From positions 1 to 64,000 of the forward strand of contig JAIXWX010000013.1 of the NCBI GenBank assembly GCA_027491075.1: a stretch of DNA of 64,000 bases. Reading direction: 5' to 3'. Position numbers and translations under genes: made by a program. Below are positions 1-9,622 of this stretch, in pieces (position 1 is the first letter of the stretch; each line of letters begins with the position of its first letter). The notes beneath the pieces are model-generated. The model saw only the letters and a list, made by a program, of their open reading frames with translations. It ran no database searches and was not told where the DNA came from. This DNA comes from Flavobacteriales bacterium. Its GTDB lineage: Bacteria; Bacteroidota; Bacteroidia; Flavobacteriales_D; Sanyastnellaceae.

Positions 1-2
1 GG

Positions 3-128
3 GGATTTGCCAAGCTCGAAGAGGATAAGGTTCATGTTAGAATGGAATATAGATTATTTGATAGCGCCAATCCCGTTAACCCAGAATTGTGGCCATTGAG
101 AATATTTCGAGGGAGAAAACTGAATTAA
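3..128 (+). CDS. C-terminal fragment of an unidentified protein (cut by window edge)
   Basis: An open frame runs in from the left edge and stops with TAA at 126-128, giving 41 residues ending in FRGRKLN. It is charged and has no hydrophobic stretch. The reading is inferred only from the open frame and from the signal-peptide ORF that begins 18 bases later on the same strand. I do not recognise the family. Confidence 0.4.
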   Translation, partial: GFAKLEEDKVHVRMEYRLFDSANPVNPELWPLRIFRGRKLN

Positions 129-146
129 TTATTCTAAAAACACATC

Positions 147-263
147 ATGAAAAAAATACTATATCTCGTGCTTATTCTAATAAGCCAAATGATTCATGCG
201 CAGCCATGTAAAGTACATAACTCAGAAACTGAACTTGCAACAAAAAACCGGACAAGAGGTTGA
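147..263 (+). pseudogene. Truncated secreted-protein gene, signal peptide only
   Basis: ATG at 147 opens a 38-residue frame that starts with a textbook Sec signal peptide (two lysines, a hydrophobic run, cleavage after IHAQ) and then stops at 261-263 after about 17 mature residues. A secretion signal with almost no cargo suggests the 5' end of a gene whose remainder was lost or frameshifted. It could also be a genuine tiny secreted peptide. No continuation was found in the next 250 bases. Confidence 0.45.
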
Positions 264-611
264 GCGGCATTTTAGATTTTCGTTTATTCTTATCAATCTC
301 CTTGTCTTTGGATTTCGCCCTCGCTGAGTTTTCTTAATTTTCTTTTCACTCGGCTAACATTATTCCTCTATAGGTTGCTGCTCAGTAGAGCTTTTCTCCA
401 CTTATCTCAGCAACTTAAAAGAAATGCCTACCGCTTTTTAATACCAATAAAGCTTTTAAACAAAGCGAGGGACAAGGGTAGGTGTTATGTCAAGCTACAT
501 TATGAGTGAGCAGTGATCTATGTGGGTGCAATTCTTCTGAACGTGAATGGAGTGGTAAAGTGTAAGTCGGCGATAATTTTCCTATATTCGTTTTACTTTA
601 ACCTATTAACC
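264..611. other. Non-coding stretch of about 350 bp
   Basis: No convincing gene. A short inverted pair, GTTGCTG near 373 and CAGCAAC near 408, could form a hairpin. A frame open from 513 runs into the next gene, but its first 33 codons lack a signal peptide and are better read as leader. This may be decayed remains of the truncated gene upstream. Confidence 0.4.
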
Positions 612-1484
612 ATGACAAGCATTCTTTCAATATCCTTGCTCTTATTCATCCTTCTCCAGTCCCATTTTTCTAGCGCTCAGATAATATGGACGGAAGACTT
701 TGGAACAGGCTGCAATCAAGGGCAAATGGTGGAGGCTTTCAATTCGAGTTGGACGGTTACTAACACTGGCTTGAATGAAAATACCGCAAACGCTTGGTTT
801 GTGAGCGCTACAGAAAATGGCAATGTTGCAGGAACCTGCGGATCGGGCTGTGGAAACGATCGCTCTCTGCACATGGGAGCCAATGGTTCTTTTCTCGGAA
901 CGGACCTTGGCGCAGCCTACTTTGAAGGTATAGCTGGTTTTGCATGCGACCTGTTCGGGTGCGGTGCAACGGATAAACGCGTGGAATCTCCTATCATCAA
1001 TTGCTCGGGCTATTCTTCTATCTCTTTGGCCTTCATTTACCTCGAAGGCGGAAATCTGATAGATAATGCAACGCTCTGGTATTTCGATGGAACCACTTGG
1101 ACGCAACTAGCGGATCCAGCTAAAACATTCAGTACTACGTGCAGCCCTCAAGGGGTTTGGACCAACTATTCTATCAACTTACCGGCATCCGCAAACAACA
1201 ATCCCAACGTCAGAATAGGTTTTCGTTGGGTAAACAATGATGACGGTGACGCAACGGACCCGAGTTTTGCTGTGGACGATGTTCAACTGACTGGCACCAC
1301 AGAAACGGACTGCTGCACTGGAGATTTTAACTGCGACGGATTGGTCGGTATCGCTGATTTGTTGATCCTTCTATCCGAATACAGTTGTATTTCTGGATGC
1401 TCCACGGACTTGAGTGGAGATGGCATCGTAGGAACAGCCGATCAACTTGAATTTCAGGCACTTTTCGGTACGATTTGCCCCTAA
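612..1484 (+). CDS. Secreted protein with C-terminal dockerin-like calcium-binding repeats
   Basis: 290 residues from the ATG at 612, chosen because it begins a clean signal peptide (hydrophobic core, cleavage near FSSAQ); an upstream in-frame start at 513 would bury it. The mature region is rich in Cys, Gly and Asn and looks like a beta-sandwich (DDGDATDPSFAVDDVQL near the end of the domain). The last 55 residues hold two copies of a GD-x-N-x-DG-x(4)-AD pattern (GDFNCDGLVGIADLL and a second at SGDGIVGTADQL), the dockerin-type EF-hand signature. A similar end closes the unrelated secreted gene at the right edge of the window. The function of the N-terminal domain is unknown; adhesion or surface attachment is an inference. 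Confidence 0.7.
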   Translation: MTSILSISLLLFILLQSHFSSAQIIWTEDFGTGCNQGQMVEAFNSSWTVTNTGLNENTANAWFVSATENGNVAGTCGSGCGNDRSLHMGANGSFLGTDLGAAYFEGIAGFACDLFGCGATDKRVESPIINCSGYSSISLAFIYLEGGNLIDNATLWYFDGTTWTQLADPAKTFSTTCSPQGVWTNYSINLPASANNNPNVRIGFRWVNNDDGDATDPSFAVDDVQLTGTTETDCCTGDFNCDGLVGIADLLILLSEYSCISGCSTDLSGDGIVGTADQLEFQALFGTICP

Positions 1485-1531
1485 TTCAAACTACTTAACA
1501 AGGACTTAAACAAGATCTAGGGAATCCTCAC

Positions 1532-1539
1532 TACATTTG
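1532..1539 (+). promoter_or_regulatory. Bacteroidota -7 box of guaB
   Basis: TACATTTG is an exact match to the TAnnTTTG element, placed 26 bases before the guaB start codon. I do not see a strong -33 TTG at ideal spacing. Confidence 0.6.
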
Positions 1540-1565
1540 CACGAATTTATTTTAAAGGTAAATTC

Positions 1566-3041
1566 ATGTCTTATTTATCAGAAAAGATTGTAGGTGAGGG
1601 TCTTACCTACGACGACGTACTACTCATTCCAGCATATTCACAGGTTTTGCCCCGAGAAGTGAGTATCCAATCGAAATTTTCCCGAAACATCGTTCTCAAT
1701 ACTCCAATTGTGTCTGCCGCGATGGACACTGTTACGGAATCGGCTATGGCAATTGCCCTGGCGCGTGAAGGTGGAATCGGAGTGATTCATAAAAATATGT
1801 CCATCCAAGCTCAAGCTGCGGAGGTGCGAAAAGTAAAGCGCTCTGAAAGCGGGATGATTCAAGATCCAATTACCTTACCTATCGATGCAACCGTGGGAGA
1901 TGCTTTGGCAATTATGGCTGAAAATAAAATCGGTGGAATACCAGTGGTGGATGATCAAGGAATTTTAAAGGGTATTGTTACCAATAGAGACTTGCGATTC
2001 GAAAAGGATCCCTCTAAGGATATTGTGAAAGTGATGACTTCCGAGAATGTCGTGACTACCGATAAACCGAAAGACATGGTTGCGGCAGAGGCTATTCTTC
2101 AAGAAAGAAAGATTGAGAAATTGCCAGTTGTGGACGCAAATGGAAAGCTTGTGGGGTTGATTACCTATAAAGACATTATCAAATTAAAAAGATATCCCAA
2201 TAGCTGTAAAGATGGTTTTGGTCGCTTGCGCTGTGCGGCTGCGGTTGGAGTCACGCACGATACCATGGACAGAGTTGATGCTCTTGTCAAAGCGGGTGTA
2301 GATGCCGTTATCATTGACACAGCGCATGGTCATTCTAAAGGAGTCATTGAGACGTTGAAGAAAGTAAAGGCAGCCTACGGTGAGAAGGTGGATGTGATTG
2401 TAGGGAATATCGCCACTGCAGAAGCGGGTTTGGCTTTGGCAGAAGCGGGTGCAGATGGTGTGAAGGTTGGAATAGGACCTGGTTCTATCTGCACTACTCG
2501 CGTCATTGCAGGTGTTGGTGTGCCTCAACTTACTGCAGTGATGGAAGTTGCTGGTGCACTGAAAGGCACTGAAGTGCCTGTTATTGCTGATGGAGGAATC
2601 CGATTTACTGGGGATATCGCAAAGGCGCTTGCGGGTGGTGCATCTACTGTAATGGTCGGATCGATGCTCGCGGGGGTGGAGGAATCACCAGGCGAGACCA
2701 TCATTTATGAAGGCCGAAAGTTCAAATCTTATCGCGGAATGGGCAGCCTTGAAGCCATGCAGCACGGATCAAAAGATCGCTATTTCCAAGATGCCGAGGA
2801 TGATATCAAGAAATTGGTTCCCGAAGGAATCTCAGGAAGGGTGCCTTATAAAGGTTCTGTACAAGAGGTTATGTTCCAAGTCATTGGTGGTTTAAGAGCG
2901 GGCATGGGCTACTGCGGAGCTCCTACAATTACCGAGTTACAAAAGGCCAAGTTCATTCGAATCACCAACGCAGGAATCAAAGAAAGCCATCCACATGACG
3001 TAATGATTACCAGAGAGGCACCGAATTACAGCCACAAGTAG
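1566..3041 (+). CDS. guaB: IMP dehydrogenase
   Basis: 491 residues, the usual length for bacterial IMPDH, which oxidises IMP to XMP with NAD+ as the committed step of GMP synthesis. It opens with the family N-terminus ([15 protein letters not shown]). Two CBS domains (about residues 95-210, with MTSENVVTT at the start of the second) are inserted into the TIM barrel. The active-site loop [11 protein letters not shown] carries the catalytic cysteine, and [17 protein letters not shown] forms the phosphate site. It has its own promoter and is followed after 52 bases by the parvulin operon, which has a separate -7 box. Cytoplasmic housekeeping gene with no anomalies. Confidence 0.98.
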   Translation: MSYLSEKIVGEGLTYDDVLLIPAYSQVLPREVSIQSKFSRNIVLNTPIVSAAMDTVTESAMAIALAREGGIGVIHKNMSIQAQAAEVRKVKRSESGMIQDPITLPIDATVGDALAIMAENKIGGIPVVDDQGILKGIVTNRDLRFEKDPSKDIVKVMTSENVVTTDKPKDMVAAEAILQERKIEKLPVVDANGKLVGLITYKDIIKLKRYPNSCKDGFGRLRCAAAVGVTHDTMDRVDALVKAGVDAVIIDTAHGHSKGVIETLKKVKAAYGEKVDVIVGNIATAEAGLALAEAGADGVKVGIGPGSICTTRVIAGVGVPQLTAVMEVAGALKGTEVPVIADGGIRFTGDIAKALAGGASTVMVGSMLAGVEESPGETIIYEGRKFKSYRGMGSLEAMQHGSKDRYFQDAEDDIKKLVPEGISGRVPYKGSVQEVMFQVIGGLRAGMGYCGAPTITELQKAKFIRITNAGIKESHPHDVMITREAPNYSHK

Positions 3042-3053
3042 GGTAAGTGGTAT

Positions 3054-3061
3054 TACATTTG
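3054..3061 (+). promoter_or_regulatory. -7 box of the parvulin operon
   Basis: TACATTTG, an exact TAnnTTTG match, lies 32 bases before the start codon of the first prolyl isomerase gene and just after the guaB stop codon. Confidence 0.6.
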
Positions 3062-3093
3062 TCTTCCGTTTCGAAAATTAACCTTATTCGTTT

Positions 3094-5031
3094 ATGAAAC
3101 TTATGAAGTTTGTTGCTAGTGTATTTGCTTTCACTGTTTTATCTCTATCATCTTACGCTCAGGATAAAAAAGCAACCATCCTGACGGTGCAGGGTGAAAA
3201 TGTCACCAAAGAAGAATTCGAGAATATTTTTAGAAAAAACAACAGGGATTCTGTCATCAATGAAAAAGCATTGGATGATTACATGGAGCTTTTCATCAAC
3301 TTCAAACTAAAAGTTCGTGAAGCCCGTGACTTGGGAATGGATACCGTACAAAAGTTTAAATCGGAATTGGACGGATATCGTCAAACCCTCGCACGTCCTT
3401 ATCTGACCGATGGTGCCATGTTGGATGTAATGGTCAAGGAAGCGTATGATAGAATGAACTATGAGGTGAGAGCAGCTCATATTCTTGTGAAGTGTGAATC
3501 GAATGCATCTCCCGAAGATTCTCTAAAGGCGTTTAATAAAATCATGGAGATTCGCAATAAGATCTTAGCTGGCGCGGATTTCTCTACCATTGCCAAGCAA
3601 AGCAGCGAAGATCCTAGTGCAAAAGAAAATGCAGGAGACTTGGGCTATTTTACCGCGTTTCAAATGGTATATCAGTTTGAAGATGCGGCTTTCAATACTC
3701 CTACTGGTCAGTTGAGTATGCCAGTGCGCACTCGCTATGGATATCATATCCTTAAAGTTTCCGACAAGAGACCTGCTCGTGGCGAAGTAAGAGTAGCGCA
3801 CATTTTGGTGAAGGAGAAAAAAGAAGATAACGGTGCTGAAAATGCGCGCCTAAAGGCACAAGAAATTTATCAAAAGGCAAAAAGCGGAGAGAACTTTACC
3901 GAACTGGCTTCTAAGTTTAGTGAAGATGCTAGCAGTGCTAAATCCGGCGGTGAACTGCCTTGGTTTGGAACCAATAAAATGGTCAGTGAATTCGAGGAGG
4001 CTTCTTTCGCCTTAAAGAATGACGGCGATGTGAGCGAACCTTTTAAGACCTCTTACGGTTGGCATATCGTCAAAAGATTAGGACATCGTGGTCTAGGAAC
4101 TTTCACTGAGATGGAGAAAGAAATCAAAGCGAAAGTGAGTAAGGATAACAGATCGGAAAGAACGCGTGCTTCATTTATCAATAAGCTGAAAAAAGATTAC
4201 AATTTTTCATACAACCCCGCGCTATTAAATGCGATTGCTGCTAAAGCGGATACTGCGGTCTTTAATGGCAAATGGAACTTGAAAAAGAAAGAGCTTAAAA
4301 AAACACTTTTCACCATCGACGGGAAGGCTTTTAAAGTAGCGGATCTGCACAAGGTAATTACTTCGAAGATGAAGATTAAAACCAAGTTTACTCCCTCTCA
4401 GTATATTGTTGACGAGGGTGAACACTTCATGGAAGTATCTCTTTTGAAACATGAAGACGCCAAGTTGGAACAGAAGTATGACGCATTCAGATTGTTGATG
4501 AATGAATACAGAGAAGGAATACTTCTTTTCGAATTGACCGACCAAAAAGTATGGACCAAAGCAGTGAAAGACACTATTGGCCTTCAAAATTTCTATGAAA
4601 AGAATCAAGCGAGATTTATGTGGCCAGAAAGATTGGACGTAACGCTCTATACCTGCGGAAACGAGGCCATGGCTCAAAAGGTGAGAGAATTAATTGCTAA
4701 AGGAACTGATAATGCTTCCATCGCTCTTGAAGTCAACAAAGACTCACAGCTAAATCTTCAAATTGAAGAAGGTGTATTTTCAGAAGAAGATAGAGATGTT
4801 TTGGCCAACGTAGCGAGAAAGACAGGATTGAGTACCAACATTCCTTTTAATGGTCAGATCGTCATCGCAAATGTGAAGGCCATTATCCCACCTTCTCCTA
4901 AGAAACTTTCTGAAGCAAGAGGATTAATCACTTCTGAATATCAAAACTACTTGGAACAGCAATGGATTGCAGAACTCCGCAAAAAGTACACGTACAAAAA
5001 GAATTCTGAAGTGCTTCATTCCATCAAATAA
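3094..5031 (+). CDS. Periplasmic peptidyl-prolyl isomerase with two parvulin domains (PpiC/PpiD type)
   Basis: 645 residues with a signal peptide (cleavage near SYAQ). Two rotamase (PF00639-type) domains follow in tandem: roughly residues 125-230 (VRAAHILVKCES ... YGYHILKVSD) and 232-332 (VRVAHILVKEKK ... YGWHIVKRLG). The N-terminal SurA_N-like segment and the C-terminal 300 residues probably form the chaperone cradle. It heads a run of three prolyl isomerases (this, 5034, 5885) spaced by 2 bases and a 4-base overlap, then MoxR, so they are almost certainly co-transcribed. Role: folding of outer-membrane and secreted proteins in the periplasm. Confidence 0.9.
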   Translation: MKLMKFVASVFAFTVLSLSSYAQDKKATILTVQGENVTKEEFENIFRKNNRDSVINEKALDDYMELFINFKLKVREARDLGMDTVQKFKSELDGYRQTLARPYLTDGAMLDVMVKEAYDRMNYEVRAAHILVKCESNASPEDSLKAFNKIMEIRNKILAGADFSTIAKQSSEDPSAKENAGDLGYFTAFQMVYQFEDAAFNTPTGQLSMPVRTRYGYHILKVSDKRPARGEVRVAHILVKEKKEDNGAENARLKAQEIYQKAKSGENFTELASKFSEDASSAKSGGELPWFGTNKMVSEFEEASFALKNDGDVSEPFKTSYGWHIVKRLGHRGLGTFTEMEKEIKAKVSKDNRSERTRASFINKLKKDYNFSYNPALLNAIAAKADTAVFNGKWNLKKKELKKTLFTIDGKAFKVADLHKVITSKMKIKTKFTPSQYIVDEGEHFMEVSLLKHEDAKLEQKYDAFRLLMNEYREGILLFELTDQKVWTKAVKDTIGLQNFYEKNQARFMWPERLDVTLYTCGNEAMAQKVRELIAKGTDNASIALEVNKDSQLNLQIEEGVFSEEDRDVLANVARKTGLSTNIPFNGQIVIANVKAIIPPSPKKLSEARGLITSEYQNYLEQQWIAELRKKYTYKKNSEVLHSIK

Positions 5032-5033
5032 GA

Positions 5034-5888
5034 ATGGTGCAAAGAACGATCCTACTGATATCATCCGTAATCGTGCTTTCCTGTAACAAATCAGGAGACA
5101 ATAGCGCTATAGTAGCTCAGGTAGGTGAAAAAACATTGACCTGGGAAGAATTGAACAGTGTCATTCCAGATAATTCTACACCGGAAGACAGCATCATGCT
5201 GGCAGAAGGATATCTTCAAGATTGGATACGCCAAGAGGTGGTGTTGAGCCAAGCGGAAACCAATCTTTCTGAAGATAAAAAGAATTTCGAAGAATTAATT
5301 GAGAATTACAGAAGATCTCTTCTGACCTACGCCTACGAGCAAGAACTTATCCGGCAAAAATTGGATACCTTGGTCAAAGAAGAAGAAATCGTACAATACT
5401 ATAATGACAACAGAACAAATTTCGAATTGAAAGATTACATCGTAAAAGTAAAGTTCTGTGCACTGAGTTCCGATAGCAAAGACATTAAGCAAATGAAAAA
5501 ACTTTTTGCTGCTAATTCGACTCCCGCAGATTTTATGAAATGGGAAGCTTTCTGCATTGAAAAGAAGGCGTCCTACTATTTCAATGAGGATAAATGGATG
5601 TTATGGGAAGACTTGGTAGAGCAAATTCCATTAGAGGTATATGATGTAGAGTCTTTTCTAAAAAGAAATAAGACAGTTGAACTTGAAGCGAATGGAAACT
5701 TGCACCTCATTGCGTTTCTAGATTATCAATTGAGTGGTAGCCAAAGCCCATTGAGCTTTGAAAGAGAACGCATTCGCGAAATGATTATAAATAAAAGAAA
5801 ACTCGATTTGCTTTCTAGAATGAGGGAGGATCTGTATCAGCAAGCAATTCAAAATAAACAAGTAGAGGTTTTCACAGGAAAAAAATGA
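5034..5888 (+). CDS. Lipoprotein of the parvulin/SurA cluster, chaperone-like
   Basis: 284 residues. The N-terminus is a lipoprotein signal (hydrophobic run then LSCNKSG, lipobox cysteine about residue 17). The next 110 residues resemble the helical SurA N-terminal module (VGEKTLTWEELNSVIP ... QDWIRQEVVLSQAE), but I cannot find the AAHILV or GYHI signatures of an active rotamase, so the domain may be degenerate. The start is 2 bases after the previous stop, and the end overlaps the next gene by 4 bases. Probably a membrane-tethered periplasmic chaperone partner of the two flanking isomerases. Confidence 0.75.
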   Translation: MVQRTILLISSVIVLSCNKSGDNSAIVAQVGEKTLTWEELNSVIPDNSTPEDSIMLAEGYLQDWIRQEVVLSQAETNLSEDKKNFEELIENYRRSLLTYAYEQELIRQKLDTLVKEEEIVQYYNDNRTNFELKDYIVKVKFCALSSDSKDIKQMKKLFAANSTPADFMKWEAFCIEKKASYYFNEDKWMLWEDLVEQIPLEVYDVESFLKRNKTVELEANGNLHLIAFLDYQLSGSQSPLSFERERIREMIINKRKLDLLSRMREDLYQQAIQNKQVEVFTGKK

Positions 5889-7228
5889 AGTATATAACTT
5901 ACATATTGCTCTCTCTAATTTCTTTCTCTTGCTGGAGTCAAGGTGAACTCATCGACCGAATTATCGGTGTGGTAGGTGATGAGATAGTATTGCACTCTGA
6001 TATTCAAGCTGCCGTTCTTGAAGCATCACAAGGAAGATCTGCTTTTGCAACACCTCAAGAGAGATGCGATATATATGAATCGTTGTTGTATCAAAAACTT
6101 CTGCTCAACCAATCTAAATTGGATAGTATTGAAGTAGCCGATGCCGAAGTTCAACAGCAAGTAGAAAGACGTTTGAGTTACTTCATTCAAATGTTTGGAA
6201 GTACCGAACAATTTGAGAGTTACTACGGAAAGACGACTGCACAAATGAAGGAGGAATACTTTGACTTGATCAAAGATCAATTGCTCGTTCAGAAAATGCA
6301 AAGAGAAATTACCAAGGATGTTAAGGTTACTCCTTCGGATGTACAAAAATTCTTCAAAGAAACTCCCGTGGATTCCTTGCCGTTGATTGGTGAGCAAGTG
6401 ATGTATTCTCAAATTATGATCGATCCAGTGATTAGAGAGTTGGAGCGTCAGCGCACAATTCAGTTCATGGATTCAATCCGGAATGATTTAATCAATGGCC
6501 GAACTACCATGACCTTGCAAGCAGCTAAATGGAGTGAGGATCCGGGTTCTAAGTACAAAGGGGGATGCTATCCGCTTCAACGAAAGGGGTCTTTTGTTCC
6601 AGAATATGAAGCTGCCGTTTTTGCAAACAATGAAGGTTCTTTTTCTCCAGTTTTTAAGTCAGACTATGGCTATCACTTTGTTAAAGTGGTAGAGAAAAGA
6701 GGAGATTTCTATGAGTCATGCCACATCTTGATGACACCTAAAGTGTTCGATGAGGATTTGGCGGGTGCAAAGGTCAAATTGGACTCGCTCAGCTCTCAGT
6801 TGAGATCGGGGGTCATTACGTTCAAAGAGGCTGCTCTTCGATACAGCACGGACAAAGCCACACGCAACCAAGAAGGTCGAGTGGCCAATATCAATTCAGG
6901 ATCAAGATTCAACGTGGCGGACTTGGATCCAGAAACAAATCTTGTGCTCAGCAAGCTGAAGGAAGGGGAGACAAGCGAACCGGTGCTCATCAAGAAAATG
7001 GACGGTGCCCAGGCTTATGTGATCTACAAACTCGACGCTAGAATTCCAGCACACCGAGCTACGATGGAACTGGACTATGATATCTTTAAAGAAGGAGCTC
7101 AGGCCACAGCGAATCAAAGAGTGGTGGACAATTGGGTAAACAAAAAAATTGAGAATACATTTGTTTCAATTGATGCGGAGTATGCAACGTGTGATTTTGA
7201 TTTCAATTGGTTGAAAATAAAAAAATAA
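5885..7228 (+). CDS. surA: SurA-like periplasmic peptidyl-prolyl isomerase
   Basis: 447 residues with signal peptide (cleavage near CWSQG) followed by the SurA hallmark (ELIDRIIGVVGDEIVLHSDI). An N-terminal helical chaperone region is followed by a parvulin domain around residues 170-280 (EQVMYSQIMIDP ... YGYHFVKVVEKRG) and a second, weaker rotamase-like repeat (YESCHILMTP onward). The length is close to E. coli SurA (428). The start overlaps the stop of the preceding gene (ATGA-type), indicating translational coupling. Expected substrates are beta-barrel outer-membrane proteins. Confidence 0.88.
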   Translation: MKYITYILLSLISFSCWSQGELIDRIIGVVGDEIVLHSDIQAAVLEASQGRSAFATPQERCDIYESLLYQKLLLNQSKLDSIEVADAEVQQQVERRLSYFIQMFGSTEQFESYYGKTTAQMKEEYFDLIKDQLLVQKMQREITKDVKVTPSDVQKFFKETPVDSLPLIGEQVMYSQIMIDPVIRELERQRTIQFMDSIRNDLINGRTTMTLQAAKWSEDPGSKYKGGCYPLQRKGSFVPEYEAAVFANNEGSFSPVFKSDYGYHFVKVVEKRGDFYESCHILMTPKVFDEDLAGAKVKLDSLSSQLRSGVITFKEAALRYSTDKATRNQEGRVANINSGSRFNVADLDPETNLVLSKLKEGETSEPVLIKKMDGAQAYVIYKLDARIPAHRATMELDYDIFKEGAQATANQRVVDNWVNKKIENTFVSIDAEYATCDFDFNWLKIKK

Positions 7229-7231
7229 GTT

Positions 7232-8203
7232 ATGGCAGATTTGAATTTTGAATCAGATGCTAAAGCACTTGATTCTCTCAAAATAAAATACCAGTCTTTG
7301 CAGTCTGAAATTCGCAAAGCAATTGTGGGACAAGACGATGTAGTTCGCAATGTTTTAATCTCTGTATTGGGAAACGGCCACTGCCTATTGGTAGGGGTCC
7401 CAGGATTGGCTAAAACCTTGTTGGTAAATACCATCGCGCAATCTCTTGGTTTGAGCTTTAACAGAATTCAATTCACTCCTGACTTGATGCCGAGCGATAT
7501 CATCGGTTCAGAAATTCTGGATGAAAATCGCCAGTTTAAATTTGTGAAAGGGCCTCTTTTTGCAAACATCATCTTGGCAGATGAGATCAACCGAACTCCA
7601 CCAAAAACGCAATCGGCACTGCTCGAGGCCATGCAGGAAAGAAAAGTAACGGCTGCAGGAAAGACATTCGATCTTCCTTCTCCGTTTTTTGTTTTAGCTA
7701 CGCAAAACCCAATCGAACAAGAAGGAACCTATCCGCTACCAGAAGCGCAATTGGACCGATTCATGTTTAATATTTGGGTAGACTATCCAACCTTTCATGA
7801 GGAAATGGAAATTGTAAAGGCAACAACTTCAGGCAAGAAGGTGTCAATTCAGTCTGTGGTAAGTGGAGAAGAAATTACGTTTTACCAGCAGTTGATCCGT
7901 AAAATGCCTGTAGCGGATAATGTGATCGAATACGCAGTTAAGCTGGTTGGAAAAACAAGACCAGGAGGTGCAATGGCTCCAGATATGATCAATCAATTCA
8001 TTTCGTGGGGAGCCGGTCCTCGTGCTTCACAAAACTTAATTGTGGCAGCCAAGTGCAATGCTGCTCTTAATGGAAAGTATAGTCCGGATATTGAAGATGT
8101 GAAAGCGGTAGCTATACCCATCCTGCGTCACAGAATAGTTAGAAATTATAAAGCAGAGGCTGAAGGTTATACCATCGAGAAAATCATCGACGGAATTCTT
8201 TAA
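7232..8203 (+). CDS. MoxR-family AAA+ ATPase
   Basis: 323 residues, typical MoxR length. Walker A at GVPGLAKT (Lys in KT), Walker B at ILADEINRTPPK, followed by the MoxR-specific QSALLEAMQERKVT and sensor region ATQNPIEQEGTYPLPEAQLDRF. The C-terminal lid contains GPRASQNLI. MoxR ATPases act as cytoplasmic chaperones, usually with DUF58/VWA partner genes. Here no such partner follows; instead it closes the parvulin operon 3 bases after surA, a layout I associate with Flavobacteriia. Confidence 0.92.
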   Translation: MADLNFESDAKALDSLKIKYQSLQSEIRKAIVGQDDVVRNVLISVLGNGHCLLVGVPGLAKTLLVNTIAQSLGLSFNRIQFTPDLMPSDIIGSEILDENRQFKFVKGPLFANIILADEINRTPPKTQSALLEAMQERKVTAAGKTFDLPSPFFVLATQNPIEQEGTYPLPEAQLDRFMFNIWVDYPTFHEEMEIVKATTSGKKVSIQSVVSGEEITFYQQLIRKMPVADNVIEYAVKLVGKTRPGGAMAPDMINQFISWGAGPRASQNLIVAAKCNAALNGKYSPDIEDVKAVAIPILRHRIVRNYKAEAEGYTIEKIIDGIL

Positions 8204-9025
8204 CTATTTTTTCCTGAGAAATAAAGCATAACAGAAAATCATTGCTGTGGCAAAATCCCACAGGTGCATGACTATGCCAATGAATAAGTGCATGATTAAT
8301 CCAATGACCAGAACTTGGTCTTTCCATTTTCTTAAAAAAATGAACAAGGGAAATGACAATTGAAAAAGAATAACGAAGTAGTTCAAACCTTTAGTGATCA
8401 AAGCATGCTGTACCCAATCACTTTCTACTATAGATCCCCAAGAAAAACGATCAATTCTTAGCGTGTAATAAATCGCTTCTCCATTTAACCACATGCTTCC
8501 TGTACATTTTGATAAGCCGCTCACCCAATAAACAATCATCAGTTGTGCTACGGCAACGTACCATCCCATCCGATTGAGAACTGATTGGAAGGAAGTGTAT
8601 CTAGATGTATTCACTACAGACATGTAAAATGCCATTAGAAGCATCAATAGATAGCTGCTATTAAAAATAGGATAACCTGAATAGTAAAGTAATAGGCCAG
8701 TAAGCCAAGTAAGGATTCTAAAAATGAATGAACATCTATTTTCCACGATGCTCAAAGCTGCCAATACAATGTGGGGATAATAGACATAACCAAACCAAGA
8801 GGGTCTATAGTTTAGCATATTAGCGAAGTTGAGAAACAGCCCTTCTCCTGCACTATGGTGGAGCAGCACGCTGTCATTTCCCCATATGAGATGTCTTTCG
8901 CTCCAGAGCGAAAGTGCCATGCAAAACAACCAAGTGTAGGTCAATCTCGAGAAAAGACGTAGCGCTCCTTCGTATTCAAAGGGTCGCTCGAAAAGAGAAA
9001 GAAGGTATTCCAAAAATCTTCTCAT
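8204..9025 (-). CDS. HTTM-domain integral membrane protein
   Basis: 273 residues with about six hydrophobic helices. Short conserved patches (RLTYTWLFCMALSLW near the start, YWVSGLSKCTGSMWLNGEAIYYTLRIDRFSWG in the middle, MHLFIGIVMHLWDFATAMI at the end) match the HTTM (horizontally transferred transmembrane) family related to vitamin-K-dependent gamma-carboxylase. The YW-x-SG-x-SK followed by W-x-x-GEA-x-YY motif is characteristic. Its start overlaps the stop of the upstream 186-aa gene by 4 bases, so the two are coupled. No substrate is known; gamma-carboxylation is not implied. Confidence 0.8.
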   Translation of the reverse strand: MRRFLEYLLSLFERPFEYEGALRLFSRLTYTWLFCMALSLWSERHLIWGNDSVLLHHSAGEGLFLNFANMLNYRPSWFGYVYYPHIVLAALSIVENRCSFIFRILTWLTGLLLYYSGYPIFNSSYLLMLLMAFYMSVVNTSRYTSFQSVLNRMGWYVAVAQLMIVYWVSGLSKCTGSMWLNGEAIYYTLRIDRFSWGSIVESDWVQHALITKGLNYFVILFQLSFPLFIFLRKWKDQVLVIGLIMHLFIGIVMHLWDFATAMIFCYALFLRKK

Positions 9026-9582
9026 CGCAGAATTGCAATAACTGGAAATTCGAGATACTCTTGATTGCGCTCCCTTTGCGCTCCTTGAGGAGGAATAAAC
9101 GTATAGTGTAATCGTATTTGCATACTATCACAAGGTATTTGACGGTAAGCGTCATGCATTTTTTGAGCGTAGTGAAACGCTTTGTGGTACTCGAGAGATT
9201 CTGTAATAGATGCCCAAGAAATCACACCATTTATAGAAGTATAGTTTCCTGCTACTTGCTGCGATAAACCGCTGCATAAATTTTGTTCCACATATTCCAT
9301 CGCGCTATGCACTTCCATTTCGTGAGAGGCAGTAGCATCCGCCCAACTGGACCAAGTGTTTTTAGAAAAATAACGATATTCTAACTCTTGATGGTACTCA
9401 GGGATGGAGGGGGCGAACATGGTCCATGATTGATAAAAAAACGGAATGGAGTAATGGTAGGCAGCCACTCTCAGAAACGAGGGAATACGAAGAAAATCAA
9501 GGCTATAAATCGTTGTAAGCAAGAGGTGCACGGTCGTGAAGCCAATGAGTGTCAGCGTAGCTATTTTAAAAGGTCTAGTCAT
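9022..9582 (-). CDS. Small membrane-anchored partner of the HTTM protein (DUF5819-like)
   Basis: 186 residues with one N-terminal membrane helix (IATLTLIGFTTVHLLLTTIY), then FFYQSWTMFAPSIP, the signature of small proteins found beside HTTM genes (W-x-x-FAP). The remaining 120 residues are soluble and probably extracytoplasmic. It overlaps the downstream HTTM gene by 4 bases. The conserved two-gene arrangement suggests one complex. The biochemical role is unknown. Confidence 0.65.
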   Translation of the reverse strand: MTRPFKIATLTLIGFTTVHLLLTTIYSLDFLRIPSFLRVAAYHYSIPFFYQSWTMFAPSIPEYHQELEYRYFSKNTWSSWADATASHEMEVHSAMEYVEQNLCSGLSQQVAGNYTSINGVISWASITESLEYHKAFHYAQKMHDAYRQIPCDSMQIRLHYTFIPPQGAQRERNQEYLEFPVIAILR

Positions 9583-9622
9583 TTTTTATTGCCTTCACAA
9601 ACTTAATATCAAATCTTTAAGA

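Noticed and set aside
513-611. Longer start for the dockerin-ended secreted protein
   Set aside because: The extra 33 residues would precede and disable a clear signal peptide that begins at 612.
7232-8203. MoxR gene as part of a DUF58/VWA gene cluster
   Set aside because: No DUF58 or VWA gene follows; the next genes are on the opposite strand and encode an HTTM pair.
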